A DNA stretch of 64,000 bases, taken from Salinibaculum sp. SYNS191 (GTDB lineage: Archaea > Halobacteriota > Halobacteria > Halobacteriales > Haloarculaceae). Under the pieces are notes generated by a model, which saw nothing but the letters and a program-made list of their open reading frames with translations, made no database searches and was not told the origin of the DNA. The position numbers and the translations under genes were made by a program. This document shows positions 1 through 7,937 of this stretch, one piece after another (the stretch's first letter is position 1; each line of letters begins with the position of its first letter). Location of the stretch: assembly GCF_037338445.1 (NCBI RefSeq), contig NZ_CP147838.1, positions 2,046,001-2,110,000 of the forward strand, given 5' to 3'.

Positions 1-225
1 GGCCCATCGACCACGCGCCCAATGTGCGGGTCGATGGGCCTCGCCACCGCCAGCGATCGATGTGTGAGACCGTCTTCTCGGCAATCAAGCGCACGCTCGG
101 CGACGCCGTGCGTGCGCGAGCGTGGTTCTGCGAGTTCCGAGAGATCGTCCTGAAATGTGTGGTTCCCAACATCAAGCGAGCCATCACACCTGAAATCAAC
201 CGTAGTATGGCGATTCACCAGAGCC
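1..225 (+). mobile_element. IS5-family (ISH1-like) element, right-end fragment
   Basis: This is the 3' end of an insertion sequence that begins outside the window. It ends at 225 with the terminal repeat CGATTCACCAGAGCC, which is the reverse complement of GGCTCTGGTGAATCG seen at 1620 and matches the end of the copy at 12453-12467. It is in the opposite orientation to the copy at 1620-2556, so the two copies flank the lipoprotein gene at 269-1543 as inverted repeats. Confidence 0.85.
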
Positions 226-236
226 GAAAGGAGTGA
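1..236 (+). pseudogene. IS5-family transposase, C-terminal part (cut by window edge)
   Basis: The frame starting at base 3 encodes the last part of a DDE transposase, matching the intact copies at 1652-2479 and 11562-12389. It includes the catalytic-Glu motif RSMCETVFSAIKRTLGD. A single base is missing at the usual stop (CCGTGA has become CCTGA), so the frame runs through the terminal repeat to a stop at 234-236. The N-terminal two thirds are outside the window, so it cannot be said whether the rest is intact. Confidence 0.75.
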
Positions 237-268
237 TTCGTTCCCCACTAAGGACAGTAGGAGAGGGA

Positions 269-1543
269 TCAGTTTAACGGGATATCGTACGCCGACCGGT
301 CTGGCTTCATCAACGGGTGTTGGTCTACGACATCCCCGTCCCCGGGGATCGGGCGAGGGAGCTCGGAAATATCGTCGCCGTCCTTGTCTTCGCCGCCATC
401 CCATTCGGAGTAGTAATTCCCGATTTTCTTTTTGCCGCTGTACATGTTCACGTCACCATCACCGAATTTCACGTCCGCGCCGTCGAAGATGTTCCCCCAT
501 ATACCCATCGACCCGTCATCGTATCCGCCAATGTCGTCGGGGTCGCGGAAGAAGTAGTCGAACGACGCTCCACCGGTGGTGAACTTGTTCCCGACCCATT
601 TCCCGCCACTATTACGGATGCGGCCTTCGATCTCGCAGCCGAACGCCTTGGGATACATGACCAACACGCGGTTATCCTCGCTCCCCGGGCGTTCAAGCTC
701 GAATGCAAACCCGTTGCTCATGGGTTTCACAACGCAATTTTCAAGGACTGGTCTGGTCTCGTTGTAGTCCTCCTCAGCTGGGACGACGCCGTTGTTCAAT
801 TCACAGTTTCTGAACGTGCCCTTCCCGTCACCGGTCTGGCCGCACCGGACGGTTGTGTTGAACACGGTCTGTTCCGCCCAAAAATCATCACCGAATCTGA
901 AGTACCCGTTCACCTCGCACTTCTCGAATTCTCCGCCGCCTTCGCCAATAGACACCGCTCCATCGAATGTCGTGTCGTAGGCGTAGAACTCCCCGCCGAC
1001 CGTTCCTCCAGTCGTCCGACACCGGTGAATCGCGCCGTCTGAACCTATGTTGAACGTAACGCCCGATGGGAAGTTCAGACGGAGGTTATGGAAGACTGGC
1101 GGTTTATTTTGGGCTTCGATTGTGCTGTTCTTCACCTTCTCCGCGTTGATAGTGAGTTGCGTGTTCTTCGGGTCATCTCCAAGGAAGGTGAGTTGTTGTT
1201 TGAACGAGTCGTGGGTGGTGCCGCTTACCTTGATTTCAGGGCTCCACTCGTACTGCCCGGGTTTCAAGCGTAGCACGTCGCCGCTCTGCGTCACCTGGAG
1301 TGCTTTTTCGAGGGAGTCGTAGTCGCCACTACCATCTTGAGCCACGACATACGTTACTTCGTTCGGAGGTTGAGGGCCTGGGTCTGGTGTCGCGGTGGGC
1401 GTCGATGTTGGCGTTCGGTCAGGTGTGTCGGTAGGGACATCGCCATCCCCACCTCCATCATCACTTGGGTTAGATTGTGAACATCCTGCGATTCCAGCTG
1501 CGATACCCGCGCCAGTAAGACATAGTAACTGTCGTCTGCGCAT
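269..1543 (-). CDS. Tat-exported lipoprotein with predicted right-handed beta-helix fold
   Basis: The 424-residue protein starts with a twin-arginine signal (MRRRQLL), a short hydrophobic stretch and the lipobox GIAGC (Cys21). A low-complexity Asp/Gly then Thr/Pro/Asp linker spans residues 25-60, typical of haloarchaeal surface lipoproteins. From about residue 65 a motif (YVVAQDGSGDYDSLEKAL) resembles the start of pectinesterase or pectate-lyase-like beta-helix proteins. Irregular repeats with Asn and Gly turns follow (IHRCRTTGG, FEKCEVNG, FRNCELNNG, LENCVVKP), each probably one rung. No catalytic residues could be assigned, so a carbohydrate-binding or adhesin role is as likely as an enzyme. 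A TATA-like AATACTTTTAAC lies about 35-40 nt upstream, between the gene and the IS5 copy at 1620. Confidence 0.75.
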   Translation of the reverse strand: MRRRQLLCLTGAGIAAGIAGCSQSNPSDDGGGDGDVPTDTPDRTPTSTPTATPDPGPQPPNEVTYVVAQDGSGDYDSLEKALQVTQSGDVLRLKPGQYEWSPEIKVSGTTHDSFKQQLTFLGDDPKNTQLTINAEKVKNSTIEAQNKPPVFHNLRLNFPSGVTFNIGSDGAIHRCRTTGGTVGGEFYAYDTTFDGAVSIGEGGGEFEKCEVNGYFRFGDDFWAEQTVFNTTVRCGQTGDGKGTFRNCELNNGVVPAEEDYNETRPVLENCVVKPMSNGFAFELERPGSEDNRVLVMYPKAFGCEIEGRIRNSGGKWVGNKFTTGGASFDYFFRDPDDIGGYDDGSMGIWGNIFDGADVKFGDGDVNMYSGKKKIGNYYSEWDGGEDKDGDDISELPRPIPGDGDVVDQHPLMKPDRSAYDIPLN

Positions 1544-1619
1544 GTTCTCTTCAAAATCCCGTACGAACGTGTCTGTTAAAAGTATTAGTCCAAGTGAAGA
1601 CAGGCAAGTTAGGCGAGGT

Positions 1620-2556
1620 GGCTCTGGTGAATCGGCATACAGCGGTTGATTTCACGGTGTGACGGCACGCTTGATGTTGTGAACGACACATTTCAGGACG
1701 ATCTCTCGGAACTCGCGGAACCACGCTCGCGCCCGCACGGCGTCGCCGAGCGTGCGTTTGATCGTCGAGAAGACGGTCTCACACATCGATCGCTGGCGGT
1801 ATCGAGGCCCATCGATCCGCGCGTTATGCGCGTGATCGATGGGCCGGAACTCCCGATGCCTGATCAGCGGTCTTACGCCCTCTTCCCTGAGTTTCTCGCG
1901 TAATTCCATCCAGTCGTAGCCCTTGTCGGCAGCGAGGCTGGTCAGGTCGCCCGCGTTGCGGCGGGCGACCTGCCAGCCGAGTTGCGTGTCGTGCGGTTTT
2001 CCGGTCGAGCAGTGAACGTCGAGAATCGCTTGCATCTCTGTGTCAACCAACGCGGTGGTTTTCAGCGTCTGGACGCGGTAATTCGTCCGGCGGCAGTAGT
2101 GCTTGCTGGCGGTTTCGCGGTCGAAGAACGTCGCGTCAATCGCGGCGTGACCGCTCGGGTCGTGCAGCTCCGACGACAGTCGGAGCAGCACTCGCCAGAG
2201 TGCTGTCTTGATCCTGTCAAACCACTTCACTAGCGTCGAGTGATCGGGGAGATCGGCCTCGTCGAGGCCGATCTCGGCCAGTATTTGTGGCATCTCGCTC
2301 AGCAGGTCGAGCGTCTCTCGGTACGATTTCTCCAAGTACACCCGCAGACAGTGCAGCGAGACGACCGCGTACTCGGCGAAGCCGCCACCCCCTTCGGGGG
2401 CGGCGACTTCGCCTCGACCACCGACAGCGTTTTTTGCTAACTGAACCGCTTTGCTCGTGAAGCGGGAAATCTTCGACATAGGCATCGGCGGTTTCCCGCT
2501 TCATTCCACTAGTTCTGACGGTCGAAGCCGACGCCGTCCAGCGATTCACCAGAGCC
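1620..2556 (-). mobile_element. IS5-family (ISH1-like) insertion sequence, complete
   Basis: The 937-bp element is bounded by 15-bp inverted repeats, GGCTCTGGTGAATCG at 1620-1634 and CGATTCACCAGAGCC at 2542-2556. It carries one transposase gene on the minus strand. The 8-bp flanks (GGCGAGGT on the left, AAAAAAGC on the right) do not match. A target duplication is therefore absent, which suggests rearrangement through this copy after insertion. It separates the two lipoprotein genes. Confidence 0.85.
1652..2479 (-). CDS. IS5-family transposase (ISH1-like)
   Basis: The protein is a 275-residue DDE transposase starting MSKISRF. An alternative ATG lies two codons upstream, but the second copy (11562-12389) starts at this Met. 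The catalytic triad is visible as Asp in IDATFFDRE, Asp in AADKGYDWM and Glu in MCETVFSTIK. A Gly/Glu-rich loop (GGRGEVAAPEGGGGF) lies near residues 18-32. The reading frame is intact and probably encodes an active enzyme that cuts and joins the element ends. It is nearly identical to the copy at 11562-12389 and to the fragment at the left edge of the window. Confidence 0.9.
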   Translation of the reverse strand: MSKISRFTSKAVQLAKNAVGGRGEVAAPEGGGGFAEYAVVSLHCLRVYLEKSYRETLDLLSEMPQILAEIGLDEADLPDHSTLVKWFDRIKTALWRVLLRLSSELHDPSGHAAIDATFFDRETASKHYCRRTNYRVQTLKTTALVDTEMQAILDVHCSTGKPHDTQLGWQVARRNAGDLTSLAADKGYDWMELREKLREEGVRPLIRHREFRPIDHAHNARIDGPRYRQRSMCETVFSTIKRTLGDAVRARAWFREFREIVLKCVVHNIKRAVTP

Positions 2557-2591
2557 AAAAAAGCAGCTGCTCCCGACTGGTAGATGAAGGC

Positions 2592-4967
2592 TCACGCATA
2601 CCGAACTGCGAAGGAATCCGAGGTCAGGTAGATGGCGTCATCGCCTAAGGCCAGGTCCATCGATCCCGGTATCGCGACGTCTGGCTCACCGAAGATTGAC
2701 GACGGTGGGACCGTCCAGACTGTCGACCCGTCCGAGGGATCGATCGCCATCAGCGTCCCTTTCTCCACGGCACAGATGAGCCGTTCGCCATCGTGAACGA
2801 TTCCCGATGGGCGTGCCACATCGGTATTCCACTCGATACGCCCAGTCGCTCGGTCGAATGCTGTCAAGCCACTCTCGTTGCCTACGAAGTAGACCGAATC
2901 TTCGTCAAGTGTCCCCTTCCAGACGGTGCCGGCCGGCGGCGACTGCTTCCAGCGCTGTTGGCCACTCTCTATGTCGAAAGCGTACACCGCCCCAGCGTTC
3001 TGTGCAAGATAGACTGTTCCATCGGCCAACAACGGTGGGTTCGACGAGGGGTACCGGTTGTCAAGTCGCTGCTCCCACACCCGCTGACCAGTTTTCACGT
3101 CAAACGCTCCGACCCACCCTGACATCGACCCCGTTACGAGTCGTTGCTGGTCGAGAGAGAACCACCAGACTTCACCGCCAGTCTGGAGCCGTCGAACAGT
3201 TTCGCCCGTTTCGGGGTTTAGGCCGATGATTCTGCCTTTCTCTGTGCCGACATAGACCAGGCCGTCTCCGAAGGCTGGACCACCGATCGGTCGGGTTCCG
3301 AGCTCTCGCTCCCACTCGAGACTGCCGGTCTGCAGGTCATAGGCCTGGACGACGGGCTCCTCCTTGCCGCGTTCGCCATGCCACTCCCCGCACACAATAA
3401 CCGTCCCATCGTGGGTCCCGACGCCGAACGGGCCGTTTCTGGAGTCGGGCCGAGCCTTCCAGATTGGGGCGCCAGTCGCCACGTCGACAGCGACCACTGT
3501 ATTACTTTTGAAGACGACGATTCCGTCGCTCAGCACCGCATTCTCGCCACTCTGTATTCCGTAGATCCAGTCGACATCCGGCTTCGACAGGAACGACCCC
3601 GCGTTGCGGATACTGCCAGTGTGACGACTGTTGCCTCTGAACGATGGCCACGAACCTGTGTCGGCTGACCCTACCGATTTTCGACGTTCAAACGCCTGTG
3701 TACCTCTGTCAGTCCCGACGTAGAGTCGGCCATCGTGGACGACCGGCGATGTCTGTGCGGACGTTCCTGCCTGAGTGTAGGTTTGCCACAGCGTTTCGCC
3801 AGTCGCACGATCAATGGCCCTCACTTCCCCGTGTTCTAGGGACACGTATAGGGTATCAGAGACGATTGTCGGGGCGTCCATCACCACGTCGCGCGTTTCG
3901 ACCGTCCAGTGGCGCTTCGGTTCGCCCCCACCGTACTCAACTGCCACAATACCTCTTTCGGTGGCCAGATACGCGGTCGCGTCGGCCACTGCGAGTCGGC
4001 CGAACACCGGGGCGAGTTCGACATCGTATGCCCAAGCCGGCTCTCCAGTCTCAATCGAGAGTGCGAGAAGGCGTTTCCTGTCAGCGAGAACTGCGAAGAC
4101 CAGGCCTTGTTCGCGGTCCACGACGAGGGATGTATCGCGCCCTTGGACCGACCCGAGGCCTGGGGCCTCGTAGGTCCACACCGCCTCGACAGCGGTCTCC
4201 TCGTTGTTCTCACTATTCTCGGAATCTCTCGGGAGGGCGTGGATTGTCCGGTCGTCGGCGATGAACACACGGTTACCGGCTACCGCCGGCGTCATCCTGC
4301 CCGGCTCGTCACCGTACGACCAGTGTTGTTCGCCTGTCCTCGCATCGAGTGCCAAAAGCGTCGACTTGACGCCTGGGAGGTAGGCGACGCCATCCACGAC
4401 AGTCACTCGACAGCCGATCGTAAGACGTGTTTCGCCCTCTTCAGCGAGAATTCGCTCCCAGGCAAGAGTTCCGTCAGACAAGGACACACCCGAAACAGCC
4501 TCCTCTCCGGTAAAAAATGCAGTTTCCCCGACAATTGACCCGTTCCTGATCCCCCCACCGCTCAACTGATGTTCCCACTGCTGGTCGCCGGATTCGGCGT
4601 CCACGGCAACGACAGTTCTCCTCCCCCGAAACTTGGTTTCTACGAGTACACGGTTACCGACTGGGACTGGAACAAACGGCTCGTTGGTCTTGGCGGCGTC
4701 CGCGTTTGTCCGCCAGATGGGCTGGACCCATCCTTCGGGCGGTTGTTCAGCAGTTGCGTTGTTCGTCGTCGCACGGTCGTAGCCGTAGTGCGCCCATCCA
4801 CTCGGGGATGAGCCGTCGGTCGACAATTCCGCGTCGGCCTCGTGCCGCAACGTGTCCTCTCCCCCGCCGATGCTCTCTTCGAGAGCGGACAGAGCCTCTG
4901 AACAACCCGCCAGCAAACCAACCCCCGCTGTCGCCCCCACCCTCAGGAAAGATCGCCTGTCAGCCAC
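2592..4967 (-). CDS. Tat lipoprotein with PQQ-type beta-propeller repeats
   Basis: The 791-residue protein has a twin-arginine signal (DRRSFLRVGA) and lipobox LLAGC (Cys22), so it is expected to be anchored outside the membrane. The body consists of repeated PQQ/BamB-like blades, for example VAVDAESGDQQWEHQL, LALDARTGEQHWSYG, RAIDRATGETLWQ and YAFDIESGQQRWKQ. The aliphatic-Asp...G...W blade signature recurs about fifteen times, enough for two seven- or eight-bladed propellers in tandem. Such proteins in haloarchaea are either scaffolds or quinoprotein-like; no quinone-binding residue could be assigned, so the cofactor is unknown. The stop codon lies 35 bp from the IS5 element. Confidence 0.85.
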   Translation of the reverse strand: MADRRSFLRVGATAGVGLLAGCSEALSALEESIGGGEDTLRHEADAELSTDGSSPSGWAHYGYDRATTNNATAEQPPEGWVQPIWRTNADAAKTNEPFVPVPVGNRVLVETKFRGRRTVVAVDAESGDQQWEHQLSGGGIRNGSIVGETAFFTGEEAVSGVSLSDGTLAWERILAEEGETRLTIGCRVTVVDGVAYLPGVKSTLLALDARTGEQHWSYGDEPGRMTPAVAGNRVFIADDRTIHALPRDSENSENNEETAVEAVWTYEAPGLGSVQGRDTSLVVDREQGLVFAVLADRKRLLALSIETGEPAWAYDVELAPVFGRLAVADATAYLATERGIVAVEYGGGEPKRHWTVETRDVVMDAPTIVSDTLYVSLEHGEVRAIDRATGETLWQTYTQAGTSAQTSPVVHDGRLYVGTDRGTQAFERRKSVGSADTGSWPSFRGNSRHTGSIRNAGSFLSKPDVDWIYGIQSGENAVLSDGIVVFKSNTVVAVDVATGAPIWKARPDSRNGPFGVGTHDGTVIVCGEWHGERGKEEPVVQAYDLQTGSLEWERELGTRPIGGPAFGDGLVYVGTEKGRIIGLNPETGETVRRLQTGGEVWWFSLDQQRLVTGSMSGWVGAFDVKTGQRVWEQRLDNRYPSSNPPLLADGTVYLAQNAGAVYAFDIESGQQRWKQSPPAGTVWKGTLDEDSVYFVGNESGLTAFDRATGRIEWNTDVARPSGIVHDGERLICAVEKGTLMAIDPSDGSTVWTVPPSSIFGEPDVAIPGSMDLALGDDAIYLTSDSFAVRYA

Positions 4968-5347
4968 GGATGTAGCACCTCATTTTCACCGCTGTACGTT
5001 CACTTCCATGGCCTCCGTGCTGAGTGACCTGTTTCCCCCGTGAGTTTCTTGTCGACCGACCCACCGCATCATGTCGATAAGGCCACCCGTGTTCCACTAC
5101 GACGGGATGTCCGTGAATTGCCGCACCCATTATCAATTAGATTTGAATATCAACTAATAAACCCTCCGACCCTGGCACTTCTTCGTAAAGCGTACGAGAT
5201 GACTGCACAAGCACTGTATGGAGATCACTACGAGACTGCTGCGGCGGATAACTCAAACCCTTAAAATTTTGATGAACAGTAACATCGGACAGTTTGCGAA
5301 TAATATGCCGCGGGTTGAGAAATTGTGGTACACACACATCTATGGTA
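4968..5347. other. Intergenic region without a supported gene
   Basis: This stretch separates the beta-propeller gene from the IS630 relic. It is AT-richer than the coding regions. One minus-strand open frame (5137-5337, 66 codons) ends here, but it has no recognisable motif or initiation signal. It may be the tail of the gene that the IS630 element interrupted. I see no RNA gene or convincing hairpin. Confidence 0.5.
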
Positions 5348-5966
5348 GTTAGAAATAATTGCTCACTTTTGAAGTAGAAAGTTTATCGAGCTGTATCAAT
5401 CGCTGTCTTCAGCTCGGCGAGTGAGTCAAAGGAGCGGTTGCTAAGAGACGCTTGCAGCTGTCTCCAGCATTCCTCAACAGGATTCAGCTCCGGCGAATAC
5501 GACGGTAACGTCAAGAAGGTGAGGTCGTCACGGGCCGCTAGGTCCGTGACGACCGATGCCTGGAAATATGGCGCTCCATCTAGAACGATAATCAAAATCA
5601 TACTCGAATTCTTTGCATAATACTAAAATGAAATTTTTTGCGTACACGGCGCTAACGTACTCGGTGAATCGGGAGAAAAGCAATCACCGTTCTCGGTGAT
5701 CGCGCCCAGCAGACACGTCCAGTCGCGTTGGCCAGAGAGTTCAACAGAGGGCCGATGCCGCACGGAAACAACGCGGCACGCGGCTCAATTTGCGCGGATT
5801 TGTTGGTTTGGTCGATACAGACTACGGTGGCGTCCATCTCCCGCCGCTTTTTTGAGGTTATCGTGGAGCTCTTCCTGCTCGTCTTCATCGGCTTCGGCGG
5901 CTGAACGGCGCGGTTTCTGATAGCTCAGTCCCGCTTCTTTCAGCAACCGCCGACAACTCGGGAGTG

Positions 5967-6118
5967 AATACTCGCTCTCCTAGCGGACATTGTTGATGGC
6001 GAGCACTCTTGCGATTAGCTGCAATTATCGATAGTCTGTGAAGTTGATTATCAGGTGGTCACCTCCTGAACCAGCGCAGTCGATACCAACAATCTCCGCA
6101 AGATGAGCATTAAATACT
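5967..6118. mobile_element. MITE-like element B (about 140 bp) with AATACT duplication
   Basis: A 140-bp segment (5973-6112) interrupts the IS630 gene between the codons for GVKY and SLPSC. It is flanked by the direct repeat AATACT at 5967-5972 and 6113-6118. Its ends form imperfect inverted repeats: CGCTCTCCTAGCGGACATTG on the left, against GCTCATCTTGCGGAGATTG read on the other strand from the right. It has no coding capacity. An internal palindrome (AGGTGGTCACCT) lies near its middle. It was inferred from the break in transposase homology plus the repeats. Confidence 0.65.
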
Positions 6119-6165
6119 TGACGCCGTACGTTTCTTCGAGAAAGTCTTGGGCAAGCGCCGGCGTC

Positions 6166-6297
6166 GAGTGGTATGCACAAGAACGGAATAGTAAACGAAG
6201 ACGGGCGAGCGGCTACAGAATCGGTGGCTTCGCCTTGCTCGTAATCACTGGTCTGTAGCGCTTTTCACTGACTATTCAATAGTTGCAGTGACCACTC
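6166..6297 (+). mobile_element. MITE-like element A, copy 1 (132 bp)
   Basis: This 132-bp segment begins GAGTGGTATGCAC and ends CAGTGACCACTC, with 7-bp perfect terminal repeats and imperfect extension inward. It is about 90% identical to 12932-13063. It interrupts the IS630 gene inside the Trp codon of DAPAW/TPALAQ. Deleting exactly these 132 bases restores the frame, so there is no target duplication. The target is a palindrome, GCGCCGGCGT and ACGCCGGCGC around a central dinucleotide, and the insert lies at the centre. Confidence 0.75.
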
Positions 6298-6663
6298 CAC
6301 GCCGGCGCGTCGATACCGACCCCGCCAGGAGGTTCGTGAACGGCTTCTTCAAATTTTCTTTCAGTTTATCGAGCTTTTCTGATTACTCTCAGTTTATTTA
6401 TCGTCAGACACGGACTACTCAAGCGACCCGTCCGTGTCTAGTCGATTGGGCCAGCTGTAGATTGTTCGCCGCTGAACATCGTGCCACTCGGCTAACTCCG
6501 TTTGCGAAACACCGTTTTTGTACGCGATTGCGGCTAAGAGCCGCTCTGTCCGCCTCTTACTATCGACGTTGTCGAGGGCGTCTTGTAACTCATCGACGGA
6601 GATCTCGTCGAGATGATTCACCATCTATTGCAACAGTCTCTGAGTGAAAATTTCTAACGGCTA

Positions 6664-6822
6664 CTATAATTCGTCCGGATCGTAGCCGAGCACTCGTGTG
6701 ACGGCCTGACTCACGTAGGTTATCCTGCCGTCAGTGGCGATGTCGTTCAATTCTTCCACGAGCGTTCGATACCGGTCCATCTGACTCTTGTTCCGTGTGT
6801 TCGAAACCTCGGTTTCTTCCAT
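6664..6822 (-). pseudogene. PAS-domain regulator, N-terminal remnant
   Basis: The 52-codon frame starts MEETEVSNTRNKSQMDRYRT and ends in ITYVSQAVTRVLGYDPDEL. That ending is the start of a PAS sensor domain (compare YVSPAVERVLGYDPDEL in haloarchaeal histidine kinases). The frame stops exactly where the IS630 element begins, so the rest of the gene was lost or displaced by the insertion. It lies directly downstream of a histidine-kinase remnant. Confidence 0.6.
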
Positions 6823-7027
6823 TGGTCAGTGGTGTTCGACGCGCGTTCCCCGAGCAGATGAGTCGGTGGAGATCGGGGGGACTCAATACGACGCCTGTTC
6901 CACGCGGTGAGTTATCCACAAAGGTGATTTCGCCACCGAACAGTGAGACAGTCCAGTAGACGATCCAGCGGCCGAGGCCAGTCCCGTGTTGGGGCGGTGC
7001 TTCCTCGCCCCAAGGTTTGATCGTTTC
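6823..7027 (-). pseudogene. Histidine kinase, C-terminal ATPase remnant
   Basis: The minus-strand frame entering from the IS5 border at 7027 reads ETIKPWGEEAPPQHGTGLGR, then WIVYWTVSLFGGEITFVDNS and PRGTGVVLSPP. This is the GTGLG lid and final strands of a GHKL (HATPase_c) domain of a signal-transduction kinase. The sensor, dimerisation and N-box parts are missing; the IS5 relic occupies the place where they should be. The last residues after VVL diverge from the family, suggesting a frameshift near the end. Confidence 0.65.
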
Positions 7028-7893
7028 GGCTCTAATGAATCGCTGGACTGCGTCGGCTTCGATCGTCAGAACTAGGGATTTGAAGGGAGAAACCGGCGAT
7101 GATCCATGTCGAAGATCTCCCGCTTCACGACGAAGGTGGTCACGTTAGCCAAAAATGCAGTTGGTGGCCAAGGCAAAGTTGCCGATTACGCCGTCGTATC
7201 GCTGCATTGCCTGCGGGTTGACTTGGAGAAATCTTACCGGGAAACGTTGGATCTGCTGAGCGAAATGCCACATATTTTCGGAGAGATCGGCCTCGAACCG
7301 GCCTATCTCCAATATCACTCGACGCTAGTGAAGTGGTTTGACAGAATCAAGACAGTACTCTGGCGAGTGCTGCTGCGCCTGTCGGCACAGCTGTACGACC
7401 CGAGCGATTACGCCGCCATCGACGCGACGTTCTTCGACCGCAAAAATGCTAGCAACCTATACTGCCAGCGGGCAAATTACCGGATGCAGACCCTGAAAAC
7501 AACAGCGCTCGTGGGTATAGAAAGCCAAGCCATTCTGGACGTTCACTGTACAACCAAGAAACGCCACGACACACAGCTCGGCTGGCAAAGGCTATGATTG
7601 GATGGACTTACGGGAGAAGCTCCACGAGGAGGGCGTAAGACCGCTGATCAAACATCGTGAGTTCCGGTCCATCGAGCACGCACACAACGCGCGAATCGAG
7701 GGCCTCGCTACCGCCAGCGGGCGATGTGTGAGACCGTCTTCTCCACAATTAAGCGCACGCTCGGCGATGCCGTGCGTGCGCGAACCAGAGTACGGTGAAT
7801 TTCGTGAGGTCATTCTGTGATGTGTTCGGTTCACAACATCAAGCAGTCTCTGAACCAGTGAAATCAAACTACATCTGGCGATTCACCACGGCC
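7028..7893 (+). mobile_element. IS5-family (ISH1-like) element, decayed
   Basis: The ends GGCTCTAATGAATCG (7028-7042) and CGATTCACCACGGCC (7879-7893) are degenerate versions of the repeats in the intact copies. The element is 866 bp, about 72 bp shorter than the intact 938-bp copy, because of an internal deletion near 7590. The flanking 8-mers (ATCGTTTC and AGAGCAAA) do not match. It has replaced the upstream part of a histidine-kinase gene and ends 44 bp before the mutase start. Confidence 0.85.
7106..7820 (+). pseudogene. IS5-family transposase, internally deleted and frameshifted
   Basis: The frame starts MSKISRFTTKVVTLAKNAVG like the intact copies but lacks the Gly-rich loop. After LGWQ the segment that encodes VARRNAGDLASLAADK is deleted, so a stop follows (LGWQRL*). 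The remaining part resumes as MDLREKLHEEGVRPLIKHRE in another frame and shifts again before the CETVF motif. The second catalytic Asp (AADKGYD) is lost, so the gene is dead. Confidence 0.85.
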
Positions 7894-7937
7894 AGAGCAA
7901 ATATTTTTGTCTATTCGAGACCCGGTTACTGGTACCA

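Larger units (their letters stand above)
5349..6624 (-). pseudogene. IS630-family transposase, frameshifted and interrupted
   Basis: The N-terminus at 6624-6415 (MVNHLDEISVDELQDALDNV..., a helix-turn-helix with LAEWHDVQRRTIYSW) is followed by a stop in SLE*. The frame resumes as FEEAVHEPPGGVGIDAPAW, is cut by the 132-bp element, continues TPALAQDFLEETYGVKY, is cut by a second insert near 5973-6118, then reads SLPSCRRLLKEAGLSYQKP. The catalytic core is still recognisable: ATVVCIDQTNKS, VLDGAPYFQA and LPSYSPELNPVEECW. The original end DKLSTSKVSNYF is recovered after one more frameshift near 5384. With several frameshifts and two inserts the gene cannot be functional. Confidence 0.85.
5348..6661 (-). 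mobile_element. IS630-family element, decayed, with two nested MITE-like inserts
   Basis: Imperfect terminal repeats begin GTTAGAAAT at 5348 on the left and end ATTTCTAAC at 6658 on the right. They are bordered by TA at 5346-5347 and at 6662-6663, the dinucleotide used by IS630/Tc1-type elements. Removing the two inserts (132 bp and about 146 bp with its duplication) leaves about 1.04 kb, close to a normal IS630 length. The right border coincides with the end of a PAS-gene remnant. Confidence 0.7.

Noticed and set aside
1620..2556. Target duplication for the IS5 copy at 1620.
   Set aside because: Flanks GGCGAGGT and AAAAAAGC do not match. An inversion against the left-edge copy was also tested with the visible flank (GAAAGGAG) and does not explain it.
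5137..5337. 66-codon minus-strand frame beside the IS630 relic.
   Set aside because: No motif, start signal or recognised homology. It is mentioned only as a possible relic in the intergenic entry.
6166..6297. MITE A considered as an archaeal intron, since it can be removed precisely.
   Set aside because: Its ends are DNA-type inverted repeats, both copies lie in dead or mobile transposase genes, and no bulge-helix-bulge could be assigned. Splicing is not supported.
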